A stretch of 64,000 bases of DNA from Paralichthys olivaceus (taxonomy: Eukaryota > Chordata > Actinopteri > Pleuronectiformes > Paralichthyidae): the NCBI RefSeq assembly GCF_024713975.1, contig NC_091110.1:14569501-14633500 (forward strand). The letters are read 5' to 3'. Under the pieces are notes generated by a model, which searched no databases, was not told the DNA's origin, and was given only the letters and a program-made list of their open reading frames with translations. The position numbers and the translations under genes are program-made. Shown piece by piece: positions 1 through 10,672 of this stretch (positions are counted from its first letter, which is position 1; each line of letters starts with the position of its first letter).

Positions 1-18
1 AAACTTTACACATCTTAC

Positions 19-1567
19 CTTCTGTAGCCTTTTCAGGCATTCAGAGATGTAGAGCGTGACGTATATCAGAGTCCTGTCCGCCTCGTTCTGAAAGAAATGA
101 AACCAGACACATTTTCAGTCAGGTCGTGACAGTGAAAGGCTGCATAGTTTAAATCCTGAGCAGCTATGCAGCGCTGAGGGGAAGGAGAAGAAACAAGCTG
201 GGGCATGTGGAGGAACGAAGAGAACAGCTGCCTCATGATGGGAAGGAGAGGAAATACACACAGGAACAAGAACACGAGCGAGGCAGCGCTCCACGCATTC
301 ATATCCTTAAATGTACACACATGTGTAATACTTCAGTCATATTAGATGAGGGATAATACATGTCTTACCTTGATTTCATAGTTCTTAAAGAAAACATTGG
401 CTTTGAAGTAGTAGATGGCCTCATCGATGATGTCTGAATCTATGCCTGAAATGAAGCACAGAAATTCATGCATAAGATTAACTCAAGAATTGACCAAGTG
501 TTTCTGTGTGTTGTGAATACAAAGTGTTGTTTTGCATGAGGAGGTGCACATTTTTATGAGGATCTAGATCAGGGGCAGATCCAGGATTTATTTTTCACAC
601 ATACAACCACAAAGCCGCAGATTCTTGTTCTTGTTATTTATTATTAATATTGTTTCTTACAGTATCGTATAGAACCAGATCCTTTCCTTGCTTAGTGTCG
701 TATCTTACACCCTACTGTGTTTTATCACATCATAACCCCACGAAATCATGGTTCCACAAATGTTTCTGCTTTGTAGATGGCGTGTACGTTCTTGCAAACA
801 TCGCTGAAAGCCGACGTGCACTGAAGAGCTTTAAACTGGTATGTCACAGGAAATGTGTGAAGAAGTCAACAGTGAGGATGTAACATTCAGGCCATTTATG
901 GACGTGAAGCAGATGCATGTTTCAGGAACTGAGCAACGCGTCATGACAAAGACTTAAACCTGCAAAAACAAAAACCCATTCAAACACGATGAAGGCTGAG
1001 TGAGTGTGTCTGTCTTTACTCTGAGCTTGGTAATAAAAACCACCACATCCTCACCGTCTCCTCGGGCTGGTCCCTTGAACTGGGTCTTGAGGGGCAGCAG
1101 AGCCATGTTCCCCACCAGCCTGGTTTCAGGGACCATCAGGTTGGAGTGATACGCCTGAAAGAGAAGAGGAGGAATGAAGTTGCTGTCACTTCTGATTTAA
1201 TAATCACAATAACAATAATAATGACCATTTCTGCCAGTTAGCATCGATGCTATCTCTGCCGCTCCCCGTACCACAGCATGCTAACACACAGCAGCTGATG
1301 CGATTTAAAGATTACGCCTCTGAGAAGCGTGAGCAGCTAAGTTACATCAGATCATGTTTCATTTCTGAAGTTACACGCATCGTTAAACTGCGAATACACG
1401 CTGAGGTGGCTAAGCAGCTATGCTAACGAGAGCCGACACCACAGCTAGCTTAACTCGGAGGGCCTCGTTTCCCCCGCTGAGGTTATCGCTCGGTTTATTT
1501 TCGCTTTAAACTGAACAATAACAGCTTCTGCTCGTCATTTGTCGTGTTTGTGTTTACTCACCGGCAT
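19..1567 (-). CDS. arpc3: Actin-related protein 2/3 complex subunit 3 (ARPC3), 5' part
   Basis: Subunit 3 of the seven-subunit Arp2/3 complex, which nucleates branched actin filaments in the cytoplasm. Four coding exons are visible on the minus strand: 1562-1567 (only ATG CCG, then a GTGAG donor), 1055-1154, 369-445 and 19-87. Phases join without a break (6, 100, 77 and 69 nt, giving 84 codons). The product begins [14 protein letters not shown] and contains [18 protein letters not shown], then [21 protein letters not shown] and [23 protein letters not shown] segments, closely matching the vertebrate ARPC3 N-terminal half as I know it (family about 178 aa). The tiny first exon was placed because exon 2 opens at AYHS directly after an acceptor and MP is the conserved start. 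Exon 4 ends in a GTAAGA donor at the left edge, so the remaining 3' exons lie outside the window. Identity is very secure; the exon 1 position is well supported by the phase and the donor. Confidence 0.95.
88..1054 (-). other. arpc3 introns 2 and 3
   Basis: Introns 88-368 and 446-1054 flank exon 3 (369-445). Intron 1 is 1155-1561. All have GT donors and AG acceptors on the minus strand. I see no further exon, RNA gene or recognisable mobile element in them. Confidence 0.7.
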
Positions 1568-1683
1568 GTTGAGTGATAGTCGATCAATCCAACTGCTCAG
1601 CGAGAGAAATGCTTCCGCCTGTCCCACCCTACAGGAAGTGGACACGTGTAATGAAGGGGGGCGACCGCATGGGGGCGCCCTCG
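1568..1683 (-). promoter_or_regulatory. Probable arpc3 5' UTR and core promoter
   Basis: This is the short GC-balanced stretch between the arpc3 start codon and the long CA/CT microsatellite. On the plus strand it contains ACAGGAAGTG, an ETS-like GGAA core of a kind common in housekeeping promoters. No clear TATA box was found. The promoter role is inferred from position only. Confidence 0.35.
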
Positions 1684-2028
1684 CAACACACACACACACA
1701 CACAGTCTCTCTCTCTCGCTCACACACACTCACTTTGTCTCTCTCGCTCTCACACACACACACACTATGTCTCTCTCACACACACACACACAAACACTCA
1801 CTCTGTCTCTCACACACACACACTCTGTGTCTCTCTCTCTCACAAACACACACACACTCACTCTGTCTCTCTCTCACACACACACAAACACACTCACTCT
1901 GTCTCTCACACACACACACTCTGTGTCTCTCTCTCACACTCACTCACACACACACTCACACTCACGCACACGCACACACACACACACTCTCACTCACTCT
2001 GTCTCTCTCTCTCTCACACTCACTCACA

Positions 2029-2082
<54 letters not shown>

Positions 2083-2120
2083 CTCACTCACTCTGTCTCA
2101 CTCACAAACACACACACTAA
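1684..2120. repeat. Composite CA / CT microsatellite, about 430 bp
   Basis: Runs of CA dinucleotides alternate with CTCTGTCTCT-type blocks, arranged as a higher-order repeat of roughly 60-70 bp in places. A nearly pure (CA)n tract occupies about 2033-2077. Open frames reading as His-Thr and Ser-Leu strings through it on the plus strand are repeat artefacts. It lies between the arpc3 promoter and the gpn3 3' end. Confidence 0.97.
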
Positions 2121-2140
2121 TTGTATATTTGATGGATTAT

Positions 2141-2146
2141 TTTATT
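2141..2146 (-). terminator. Candidate gpn3 polyadenylation signal (distal)
   Basis: A second AATAAA on the minus strand, about 430 nt after the gpn3 stop codon and next to the microsatellite. It is an alternative to the proximal hexamer. Confidence 0.35.
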
Positions 2147-2461
2147 CCAAAATAGAAACACATTTAACAACAACTCTTCAGCATCAGTGAATTCAAATCA
2201 CACATTTCTAGAGTCGTCAAAGTGGCTCACGAAGACAAAACCCTTTTAAATATATATGACATAAGATATTAGTTTTCTCTTTATATTCAGTTTTTGTCCA
2301 TTGTCTCTGTGGGCGTGCCATTCTCCACCTGGGCTTGATGCAGTGAATCTTGCTCTTTTATGATGTTTTACTTAAGTATTATAAATCTGAGATTTAGAAA
2401 AGAAAGTCATAATATTACCAGAAAAAAAATAATTTCATGATCCACTTGCACAAATTATGAC

Positions 2462-2467
2462 TTTATT
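2462..2467 (-). terminator. Candidate gpn3 polyadenylation signal (proximal)
   Basis: AATAAA on the minus strand, about 110 nt after the gpn3 stop codon. The position is typical for a short vertebrate 3' UTR. Not verified by any transcript. Confidence 0.4.
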
Positions 2468-2578
2468 CTTGTGATATTTTGACTTTACCCTTTTAGAACA
2501 TAATTCGCAAAATCTCAGAATTATTTTTTTCTTCAACATGGCACTAATACTCCAGCAGCTCTGGAGTGGCGTTTCTCC

Positions 2579-4686
2579 TCAGCTGTCCGCTTTGCCTTGA
2601 AAAATCTCATCAAAGTTTAGGTTAGCGGGCTCCTCCTCAGTCTCCTGTAGACATGGAGAGAACATGTTATCACTTAAATGAATAGTTCAGATGGTTACGT
2701 GGTTTTACATGTTGTGGTTCTGTTTGTTTTCTTCACCTTTGGCTCCTTGAGCTCCAGGTCCTCTCCGTACTGTATAGAGAAGTCGATGTTTTGCAGCACT
2801 ATGTTAACACCTTCCTCGTCTGTGCGGTCAAAAGGCAGGAACCTCACCATGCTGTAGTCATCAATCTGGACGGACAGGCACACTGTCTCATTAAGAAAGA
2901 CATTTTCTGATTCAAAACTAAATCCAGTATGAAATGAAGGTTCTCACTCACAAGGCCACAGATGGCTTGAGTCAGCTTCTTGAACTTTGTGCATCTGATG
3001 GTGTCGGAGGCGTCTTCCATCATCGCGTACATATCTGGGTCCAGGTATCTGAACAAGATGCAAAACGTGATGAATATTTCTTCCAGATAAAAAAAAAGAG
3101 GATTTCATTTGAACAACAATTCACATTAATGCTTATTTTATATAAATGGATCACACATGACATTGTTACTTACTTTTCTATTTCCTTCTTTGCCTTTGGA
3201 CTGAGCAGGTCCATTTTAGTCATTATATTTACTTGAGGAATCTCCAATAACACCATGGCACTCAGGGCGGCCATGACTCCAGAGATAAACTGCAGTTGGG
3301 TAAGATTTGCAGCTTCGGGTTAAAAAAACAACAACGACTCAAATAAACACATGAGGATATTGGAGGGTTGCCTTACTTTAAAAGACTCCACCATGAACTG
3401 GGAGTCAACCAGAAAGACCCCGCACACCCGAAACTCCCACTGCTGAAGCCGCTCCACCAGCTGCTTCATTACAGGGAGGTGTGTGTACAGTTCAATCTGA
3501 CCTGCAGACACAAATCCACTCGTCAAAACTCCACCATAGTACGATGCCCTCACATTTCTCCACCTCCTCACATCAGCACAAAGAGAAGCATGTAAACCCC
3601 AAGCCGGCCTTGCACCAGCCTTACCGTGCCTCTATCAGGGCTTTTACCTGGGCAGTCAAACAATATGTAGTCATCTTCCACGTGACCCAAGCTCTCCTCC
3701 AGCCAGTCGAAGTTGTTGGCTAAGTACTCCATGCAGAAGACGAGGCCGCCGTTTGGGCCGAATCTGAGAGAATCGTCCTCCATCACGTCATCCACCTGGA
3801 TGAGCTCACGGATGTCTGAGGACACAACCAATTTTTTATTTTGTGTGTAGCTGCATTTTATACTTTTCTACTCTATGTGAACTAACCAGTGTAATAACAA
3901 ACCTAAAACACCATTTAAAGCCATTACAAGGATGTAACAACACGACCTATTGCAATCTCCTCTTTTTATTACGGTCTGCACGTGTCTTTATACACAGCTA
4001 ACTAGTCTTAATCTACTCTAATGAACAGTATGCGAGGTAAAGAAGTTCAGTATTCACCTGCCATGACAGGGTAGTCAAAGTGCTCAGCTGCTGGGTCCAG
4101 GTTGACCACCTGAACTGAGCGGTTTATGGACTCTGAATGCTGGATCATGGTGGAGCAGTAGGTACTCTGAGGTGAAACATAAACACATGAATGATCCATT
4201 TATAATTCAGTATCAGTTGGACGGGCCTCTGCACACCTGAAACAACGATACACACATGTTTAATAACTACACACATACACGTACAATAACCACAAATGTA
4301 CACATATTCCATATAGTTCAAGTTGTTACTTCATTTGCAACGAATGTCACACTGCACCTTAGAATGTATATTGTTTAAGTTGTGTGTTGTATTTGACTTG
4401 TTTTAAAATAATAAGCTCCTTCTACCTTTTATTTAAATTAAGCTATTCCACTGCTGAGCTGAGCTTCTCCTCCTTGTCTTTATTCCTAGTGTGTTAACTT
4501 GCATGTGACAAATACAACTTGAAGTCGAACTTGGTCTGTGAGGAACACAGATCAGCCTCATGCTTTAGCATCGCATAGCTTTAGCCCACTAGCACAACAA
4601 TGATTTCAGGAAGTTCGCGGGACCGACTGATGACGCACCTTACCGCTGCCCGCCGGGCCCATCACCAGCTGAGCGAAACGAGGCAT
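2579..4686 (-). CDS. gpn3: GPN-loop GTPase 3
   Basis: A small GTPase of the GPN family, implicated in assembly and nuclear import of RNA polymerase II together with GPN1/GPN2. It is complete in eight minus-strand exons: 4639-4686, 4058-4166, 3648-3815, 3377-3501, 3174-3289, 2952-3048, 2737-2865 and 2579-2644 (TGA at 2579-2581). Summed length is 285 codons, against 284 aa for human GPN3. Visible motifs are a P-loop GPAGSGKST at residues 10-18, split by intron 1 between K16 and S17; NLDPAAEHF; the family-defining Gly-Pro-Asn at about residues 72-74 within [25 protein letters not shown]; and the guanine-specificity motif TKMD in [10 protein letters not shown]. The start was chosen because [13 protein letters not shown] matches the family N-terminus. 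The short acidic tail, ending ...[12 protein letters not shown], is more divergent than the GTPase core. The gene lies in the same orientation as arpc3. Confidence 0.96.
4167..4638 (-). other. gpn3 intron 1
   Basis: Largest gpn3 intron, with a GTGCGT donor and a CTCAG acceptor. It is AT-rich and I see nothing recognisable in it. Confidence 0.7.
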
Positions 4687-4901
4687 TCCGCCTCAGTGAG
4701 AAGCGTCGAGGAGAAATTCAAATCTTTTAAATCTTCTTGTTGCTGCTGGTGGAATGAACGAGGAGGCTTACAGCTCTTCTTCTCCTTGTTTCAACGCACA
4801 ATGACATCCGTCTTGATCTGTACTGCTGCCACCTACTGACCAGAGTGGGAAACACCATGGACTGAAAAGGAGCCAGATTTGAACAAACAAACCAGAACTC
4901 A

Positions 4902-5152
4902 TACTGTACATATTACTGCAAAATATACTGCACATTATACTGCAGAAAATACTGTAAAATATACTGCACAACTTACTGCACAACATACTGTAAAATATAC
5001 CATGAAACCATGACACTAACTGTATAACATACTGCATAACATACTGTAAAACTTACTGTAAAATATACTGTACATTATACTGCACAAAATACTGTAAAAC
5101 TTACTGTAAAATATACTGCACAACTTATTGTAAAACATACTGTAAAATGTGC
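4902..5152. repeat. 12-bp minisatellite
   Basis: About 20 imperfect tandem copies of a 12-bp unit beginning TACTG and ending in A/C/T-rich sequence (consensus near TACTGYAMAAYW). The TACTG motif recurs at 4902, 4914, 4926, 4938, 4950 and 4962, and again at 5030, 5042, 5054 and onward. A degenerate patch at about 4998-5029 breaks the array. Because 12 is a multiple of 3, the minus strand stays open and reads as a repetitive Cys/Tyr-Ser-Ile-Phe string; I regard this as an artefact. Confidence 0.93.
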
Positions 5153-5500
5153 AGTACACGTACAATGAAAAAGATTTCAAGCTGAAACAATACAAAGGGG
5201 ATATTATCAACATACTGTATATGTGTTTTAAATAGAGGTTCAACATTTCGTAATAATATGGAAGAAACATAAAGACAGAATAAAGGGGGAAAGGTTGATT
5301 AGTGCATCGTTCATAGTAAGGGGGGGGGGGGGCTATCAGATCTAAATATTATATTTTATTTTATGTTATTTTGAGACCCACCAACTATTCTTGGAGTGCA
5401 GTGATGCACCAATCAGCGTTTGAATTGATAACCCTGCAAGAAAAAGCCGAAGAAGAGGATTATTATTATTATCATTATTATTATTAACTGTAGGAGTTAA
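5153..5500. other. Intergenic, low-complexity
   Basis: Contains a G run of about 12 at 5320-5332 and an ATT/TTA triplet run around 5460-5487. No gene or known element is recognised. Confidence 0.6.
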
Positions 5501-6010
5501 CTCACACCAGGAGGTGGCAGTAACGATCCACAATCAAGATGCAAGCTGCCATTAGACCCCACCAAGGAAAAAGAAGAAGAAGCGTCCACAGTAAAGTGAA
5601 ACATAATGTGACAGACACCAGAGCTGCTGATCACTCACAGGCTGTCCGTCAAGTCAGCAGAGGAAGGTGGGGTGTCATTGTGAGGCGTCGTTGTGAGGTG
5701 AGGCTCCATCTTTGCTGTAATGTGAACGTGTGTCACACACACACCGGATCTGCTCGGTTAGGATCTTGCATCTTGTTGTGGCTGTTGAACGCAGCAGCTC
5801 AAGTCGTTCCTGGCTAAAGATGAAGCTCTGAGATCCACGAGCAGAAACGAGCCTGGCGCCGGACACGTCTCGTTGAATCGTCTCGCTGTTTGGAGACTGT
5901 CCACCGGAGAGGACACGCTCCTCACGACTCAGCGACACGTCAGCGCCCGAGGTGTTCAGAAAGAAATAACAACATCAGCCAGTCGAGGCTAACGCTAAAC
6001 TTGGCTAGCA
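5500..6010 (+). promoter_or_regulatory. Probable rnf170 promoter and non-coding first exon region
   Basis: The coding exon of rnf170 starts right after a strong acceptor (polypyrimidine tract and CTAG at 6471-6474), so a non-coding 5' exon must lie upstream. This stretch is richer in CG dinucleotides than its surroundings and faces away from gpn3, which fits a promoter. The exact start site and donor cannot be fixed from sequence. Confidence 0.3.
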
Positions 6011-6498
6011 GTGTATGCAGTGACAGGATAGTAAACATTTACAGCTTTATAACCATGTTGTCAGTCAGTCAGTAATTCAGCCAGTCAGTCAAATGCACTG
6101 ACGATAAAACTAAGATACTGATCAATTTTGCAGTCACCTGATGTAAAACAAATCTGGGCTGCTTCCAAATTTGCATGTTTATTCTAATGTGCTGAACCAT
6201 CGGAATTAAAGTAAGAACTCAACTTCAGGATTTTGCATATTCAAGTAATTTGTGTGTGTTGGTCACAGTAGAATTTAAGATGACTCAGTCAGTGTGTGGT
6301 TGCGTAGATTCGTTGTTTAAAGCCATTTTACGATGCTGGTCCCTGGTACCCTGAAGATCATCCACCAATATTAAGCTAATTGTAAAAACTGCAATAATAA
6401 TTCTACTTTCTTTAAAGATCACAAACAGCCGCTGTGTTTAAGTGATATCCTCTTTTTTCGTCTTTGTTTTCTAGTGTTGTAGACTATGAGTGTGGGTG

Positions 6499-8447
6499 AT
6501 GGAGGACAATCAATGTGGGGACGTGGACTACCTGATCCAAGATGAGGACACCCTCATCGAAGGAGTCAGCAACCAGGTCTTGTTTGTGGTGGTGCTCAGT
6601 ATCACCTTCCTTGCAGGACTCCTCACTCTGCTCTGCAGGTAAAAAACTTTGTATGATGAAGACAAAGTTACTTTAAATTTTGGGGGAATTACTGAACAAA
6701 CATCTTTGATGGTGAAACATCCTGATAGGTTGCACTGTCCAAAACACATCGGTGCTGTTCCATGTTTACAGTTTCCTGATGAATATTGATGCCAAATGTA
6801 TGTTCTTCGTGCTGTTGTAGACAAGAGGAGCAGAACATTCACCCTGAGAATCAGGAGCACGTCCGAGCTGTCCGACAACAACTCCAAACAGAGCAGGTAC
6901 GCTGGCAAATGCAACAGAATGTCTCTTTAATATGTAGGTTCGAAAGAAGTTGAAAGCTCTGAGAACTAAGCGGAAAGGTGTATGCTGCCAAATGAGGACA
7001 GGAAATTTGAAAAGGGTTATGGTTTTTTAAATTAACCACGAACAAATTCCACTCATTTCAGAAAAAAAAAAATATATATATATAATAAGGTTATTAGGCT
7101 AATAAGGTAGTCACATTTTATCTTTATCTTTTCAGTGAGAGGACCAATTTCAAAATAACTTGTTCTATGATTATGATATTTAACATTTGTTTTACATTTC
7201 CAGGATGAAAGTCCTCAGGCGGAGGCCCGGCAGCAGTATTACACAGACATGTCTTGTCCCGTGTGTTTACAGCAGGCTGTTCTGCCTGTGGAAACCAACT
7301 GTGGACATCTCTTCTGTGGTAAGATGATTGGACAAATCCTGAAAATACTCAAAATGCAAAAATAGACCTTTGTATTATGATAAACAGTTGGATGTATTCG
7401 TTAATTTGGGTTAGCTTCACAAAAATAAGCAGATATCAGAATGAAGATAGAATTAATTTGTAAAAATGCATGTAAGGTGTTACTAGTGTACTTTGTGTTG
7501 TCTTTTTCCTGCATAGGCTCCTGCATTATAGCGTACTGGAGGTATGGCACCTGGCTGGGTGCTATCAACTGCCCCATCTGCAGACAAATGGTGAGGCATG
7601 TAATAAATCATGGCTGTACAACAGTTATTGCATTATTTATTTGTTTTGCATGCCAGACGCATGGGTAGCTGTTAGCAGAAAGCCCACTAGCCTCTCCCAC
7701 CTGCTTAGTCCAAGCTTGAGGTCTCTTTTCATCAAAATGTTACTCTTTCTTCACTCATGTACTGTATATGTGTCCAGTAATAGAGTTTTTCCTTCAGCAT
7801 CAATGTGCTAAGTGTTGTTTTTCTCCCATTTCCCAGGTAACATTGCTTTTCCCACTATTTCATGAGCATGCTTCTCCTCAGAGGGTCCAGGATGGAGAGG
7901 CAGAACCTCAGCTCATATTACGAGACATCAAAGATTACAACCGCAGGTTCTCAGGCCAGCCGAGATCTGTGAGTAGTACATCCAGTTTCATATTTAGCAG
8001 TTACAGGTTAGCTTGGCCTATATAACACAATATTCATTTTCAATTACTTGTACATATCCTTGATGAGCAAATAGCAATTCTTGTTATAAAATAATACGCT
8101 GAAGATGCTACAAGAGGTTTAGGGGAGTTAATTTCCAACAACATTTTCATAATATTTCCTCTCCACTGTTTCCTCAGTTTATGGACAGGCTGAGAGATGT
8201 TCCCACTCTGCTCCGTCATGCCTTCAGGGAGATGTTTTCCGTGGGCGGCCTCTTCTGGATGTTCAGGATTCGAATTCTCCTCTGCCTCGTTGGTGCACTC
8301 ACCTATCTGGCCTCGCCACTCGACATCCTTCCAGAAGCGCTTTTCGGTCTCCTGGGATTCATGGATGATTTCTTTGTTATCCTGCTTCTCTTTGTGTATA
8401 TCTCTATCATGTACAGAGAGGTGGTTACACAGAGACTGAACGGCTAG
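6499..8447 (+). CDS. rnf170: RING finger protein 170, ER-membrane E3 ubiquitin ligase
   Basis: An E3 ubiquitin ligase of the ER membrane that, with erlin complexes, marks activated IP3 receptors for degradation (known for mammalian RNF170). Six coding exons: 6499-6638, 6821-6896, 7204-7318, 7517-7590, 7837-7968 and 8178-8447 (stop TAG). They total 268 aa, slightly longer than human (258). A membrane segment lies at about residues 27-46. A C3HC4 RING follows with C90, C93, C105, H107, C110, C113, C129 and C132 (CPVC, CGHLFC, CPIC), split by an intron after the first Cys of the GSC motif region. The C-terminal exon carries a DUF1232-like region with two hydrophobic segments (about 212-224 and 244-258) and the family signature around [21 protein letters not shown]. 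The start was chosen because the frame runs straight into the EGVSNQVL membrane segment; an ATG 13 nt upstream is out of frame. It lies divergently from gpn3 and in tandem with hook3. Confidence 0.96.
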
Positions 8448-8940
8448 GTGTGGACGCTAAAAGACTGAATAAATGTAATGAGGACAGTTCTTTAATAATG
8501 CCGCCTCTCTCTGAAGTGTGTAACTTCATCACTGGAAAGGAGCTGGATCAGCTGTGAATGTTGACTCTGTTTGTAGAGTTCCCTGTTAATGGTTCATAGG
8601 TTGAATGTGGTCAAAGCCACCGCTAATAGAACGTAATGAGGGTTGTGGAAGGATGTGCTGCTCTGAATCGCTGCAGTAACTGAATAACTGATGTGAAATC
8701 CAGCCAATTCTTTGAAAGCATTGCCAAAAGCAGTCATTTTAAATGTGCATATCATCATAATGGGGACAATATTGTAATGTGATTTTGAATGTTCTGTCTT
8801 AATTTTATGCATTTAAAGTTGACTTCCTGCTGTGTCCATGTTGTCACCTGCCAGACAACCGAGTGTTACAAGAACTAAATTATCTTATACAGCTTGTTTG
8901 GTCAGTTACACTGAAGATGCTCTTATGGAATAAACCAGTG
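8448..8940 (+). other. rnf170 3' UTR
   Basis: Sequence following the stop codon. AATAAA occurs at 8468-8473, very close to the stop, and at 8929-8934, which is the more likely main cleavage signal. Confidence 0.55.
8929..8934 (+). terminator. Candidate rnf170 polyadenylation signal
   Basis: AATAAA within GGAATAAACC, about 480 nt after the rnf170 stop codon. The earlier hexamer at 8468-8473 is the alternative. Confidence 0.4.
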
Positions 8941-10121
8941 ACTATGCATATTCATAATGACATAAAAAATACAGCCTTTACTGCTTGTGTAAAAATCACT
9001 GAATCATTTTATTTGCTGCAGTTACATCTGAGATGAGATCTGCACATACCAACCTGTCTGAAACATAGCAATCCACAAGTGAAGTCATCCTTGATAATAA
9101 AAAGAAGCCAAACCAAATGTATCAGTGATCAATTAACTTAAATCACTTAACTTCTGAAAATAGATTTATTATCTCAGAGTACACATCGCTCCTTTTACAC
9201 TTAATACAGAAGTTTGTGATTGAATGCCTCCATCCATGTCACAAAGCTTTTAATTTTACAATTATTTGATGTGTTGAATTGGAAAAGTTAGATCTTAAAT
9301 TCTAGATATAGTTTTTTTTCCCACTCTTAAGTGGAGCCCACGAGGGGTCTTGACCCTCAGGCTGAAAATGGCTGCTTCAGAGTGGGAGCTGAAACTGTAT
9401 CCAGGCCATTTGCTTTCTTTGGGCTATATTTGCTGAGCCAGCAAACCTTCATGTTCATGAATAGATGAAGGAGGGGGTTCAGAATCACATGGCAGATCAA
9501 GAGTCAACTATAGAATTCATTTAGTTTGTTTGACAGCAACAGATTCCTGGGAAACCTTGTCAGATCCCAGCTGGAATACCACGTTAAGGTGTGGCACAAG
9601 TCACACATACAAACATTCGTACCTCTGTCCTCTCTCCTCAGCGCTTCTGCCGATTTGTCTCCAGGGTGTCGGCACAACCGCCACCCTCCTGTGTGTGATA
9701 AGTAAACTGAAGGCAATGAGAGCAACATGTGTCGTAAATGCTTCTGCAGCCGAGAACCGGTTAGATGAGAGTCTGAATCTTGTGGGAAAAATACTGAAGC
9801 TGCAGGAAGAGACAGTGCTTAGGTGCAATGTATGTCAGAAAATGTTTTTTAACACATACAAACACTGCACTTCCCATACTCCAAGTACACATCCAAATGC
9901 ATATCTGTGATGTTACAGGATTTAAACTGACATCATTTTATTGTATATTCTACTTTCTCTCCCTCCACCTAACTTCCCTTGAGTGACTGATGCAATAAAA
10001 CAATCAGCTGCGTGTTCTTTGATTGGATTCAGTATTTACTATTAGTGTTATTCATGTATTGAGTCTGATGGGGTGTATCCTTCTCCATTGATGCTCCAGA
10101 CAAAAGTGACTGGTGAATGTG
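8941..10121. other. Intergenic region between rnf170 and hook3
   Basis: AT-rich, with no convincing exon on either strand. Open frames around 9500-9910 lack splice context or homology that I recognise. Confidence 0.55.
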
Positions 10122-10361
10122 AATTGAAGTCAATGGCGAGCACGTCTTCAAACGTCAAGAACAACAGGAAAAAACACACAACATGTCTCCATACTGCTCC
10201 TGTGGTGTCATCCAAGTGTCTGTGAGCCCTGACATTATGAAATATGAATGTTGGGGCTTGGGGACACTTGGACGACACCTCAGGAGCAGCATGGAGGACA
10301 TTGGACATTTCTTCCTGTTGTTTTTTCACATTTGAAGACTTGGTCACCATTGACTTCAATT
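10122..10361. mobile_element. Fold-back, MITE-like palindromic element
   Basis: A long imperfect palindrome of about 240 bp. The left end AATTGAAGTCAATGG (10122-10136) is the exact reverse complement of the right end CCATTGACTTCAATT (10347-10361). The arms continue to pair inward through CGTCTTCAAA / TTTGAAGAC, CAACAGGAA / TTCCTGTTG, GCTCCTG / CAGGAGC and CCAAGTGTC / GACACTTGG, leaving a short centre around 10240. There is no coding capacity. A non-autonomous DNA transposon of the fold-back type is the likely origin. It sits about 310 bp before the hook3 start codon. Confidence 0.8.
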
Positions 10362-10479
10362 GCATTTGATTCTGCTGCAACACTCTTTACCCACTGAAAC
10401 TCCAGAAGTGTTTCATGGACTCGAACACTTCACCCACCCTCCACCTGCACAGTGGTGAGTGCATGATGATGGAATCAGC

Positions 10480-10672
10480 TTTTTTTGGGGGGGTGGGGGG
10501 GAACTATCCCTTTAAGCTCCACCACAGTCTCCGCCCTCCCGGCCCTCCTCTGGCAGACGCCGGAGTAACGAAACCAGCGAACCAGACAGTTGAGCCGCGG
10601 ACGTCGGGAGCGTATGAAGCGGGCTGCTAACTTCAGGCTCACTTCGCCCAAACACAGTCACGGTAGCTAACG
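10480..10672 (+). promoter_or_regulatory. Probable hook3 promoter and 5' UTR
   Basis: GC- and CpG-rich stretch directly upstream of the hook3 ATG, following a G run and AT-rich sequence. No TATA box is seen. CpG richness continues into the first 500 bp of intron 1, consistent with a CpG-type promoter. Position-based inference. Confidence 0.4.

Larger units (their letters stand above)
2121..2578 (-). other. gpn3 3' UTR
   Basis: AT-rich sequence directly downstream of the gpn3 stop codon. Read on the minus strand it holds two AATAAA hexamers, at 2462-2467 and 2141-2146. The far one ends about 20 bp before the microsatellite, so the transcript could extend to either. Confidence 0.55.

Noticed and set aside
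1539..2190. Open frames of about 200 codons rich in His-Thr and Ser-Leu
   Set aside because: They are produced by the CA/CT microsatellite; composition is pure repeat with no family resemblance.
4768..5270. Minus-strand frames reading as Cys/Tyr-Ser-Ile-Phe repeats
   Set aside because: An artefact of the 12-bp minisatellite, whose length is a multiple of three.
4687..6474. A FAM216A-like gene next to gpn3, as in mammals
   Set aside because: No exon resembling it was found; only a minisatellite, low-complexity sequence and the rnf170 upstream region are present.
9504..9910. Open frames on both strands between rnf170 and hook3
   Set aside because: No recognisable similarity, no splice-site pattern, and overlap on opposite strands as expected by chance.
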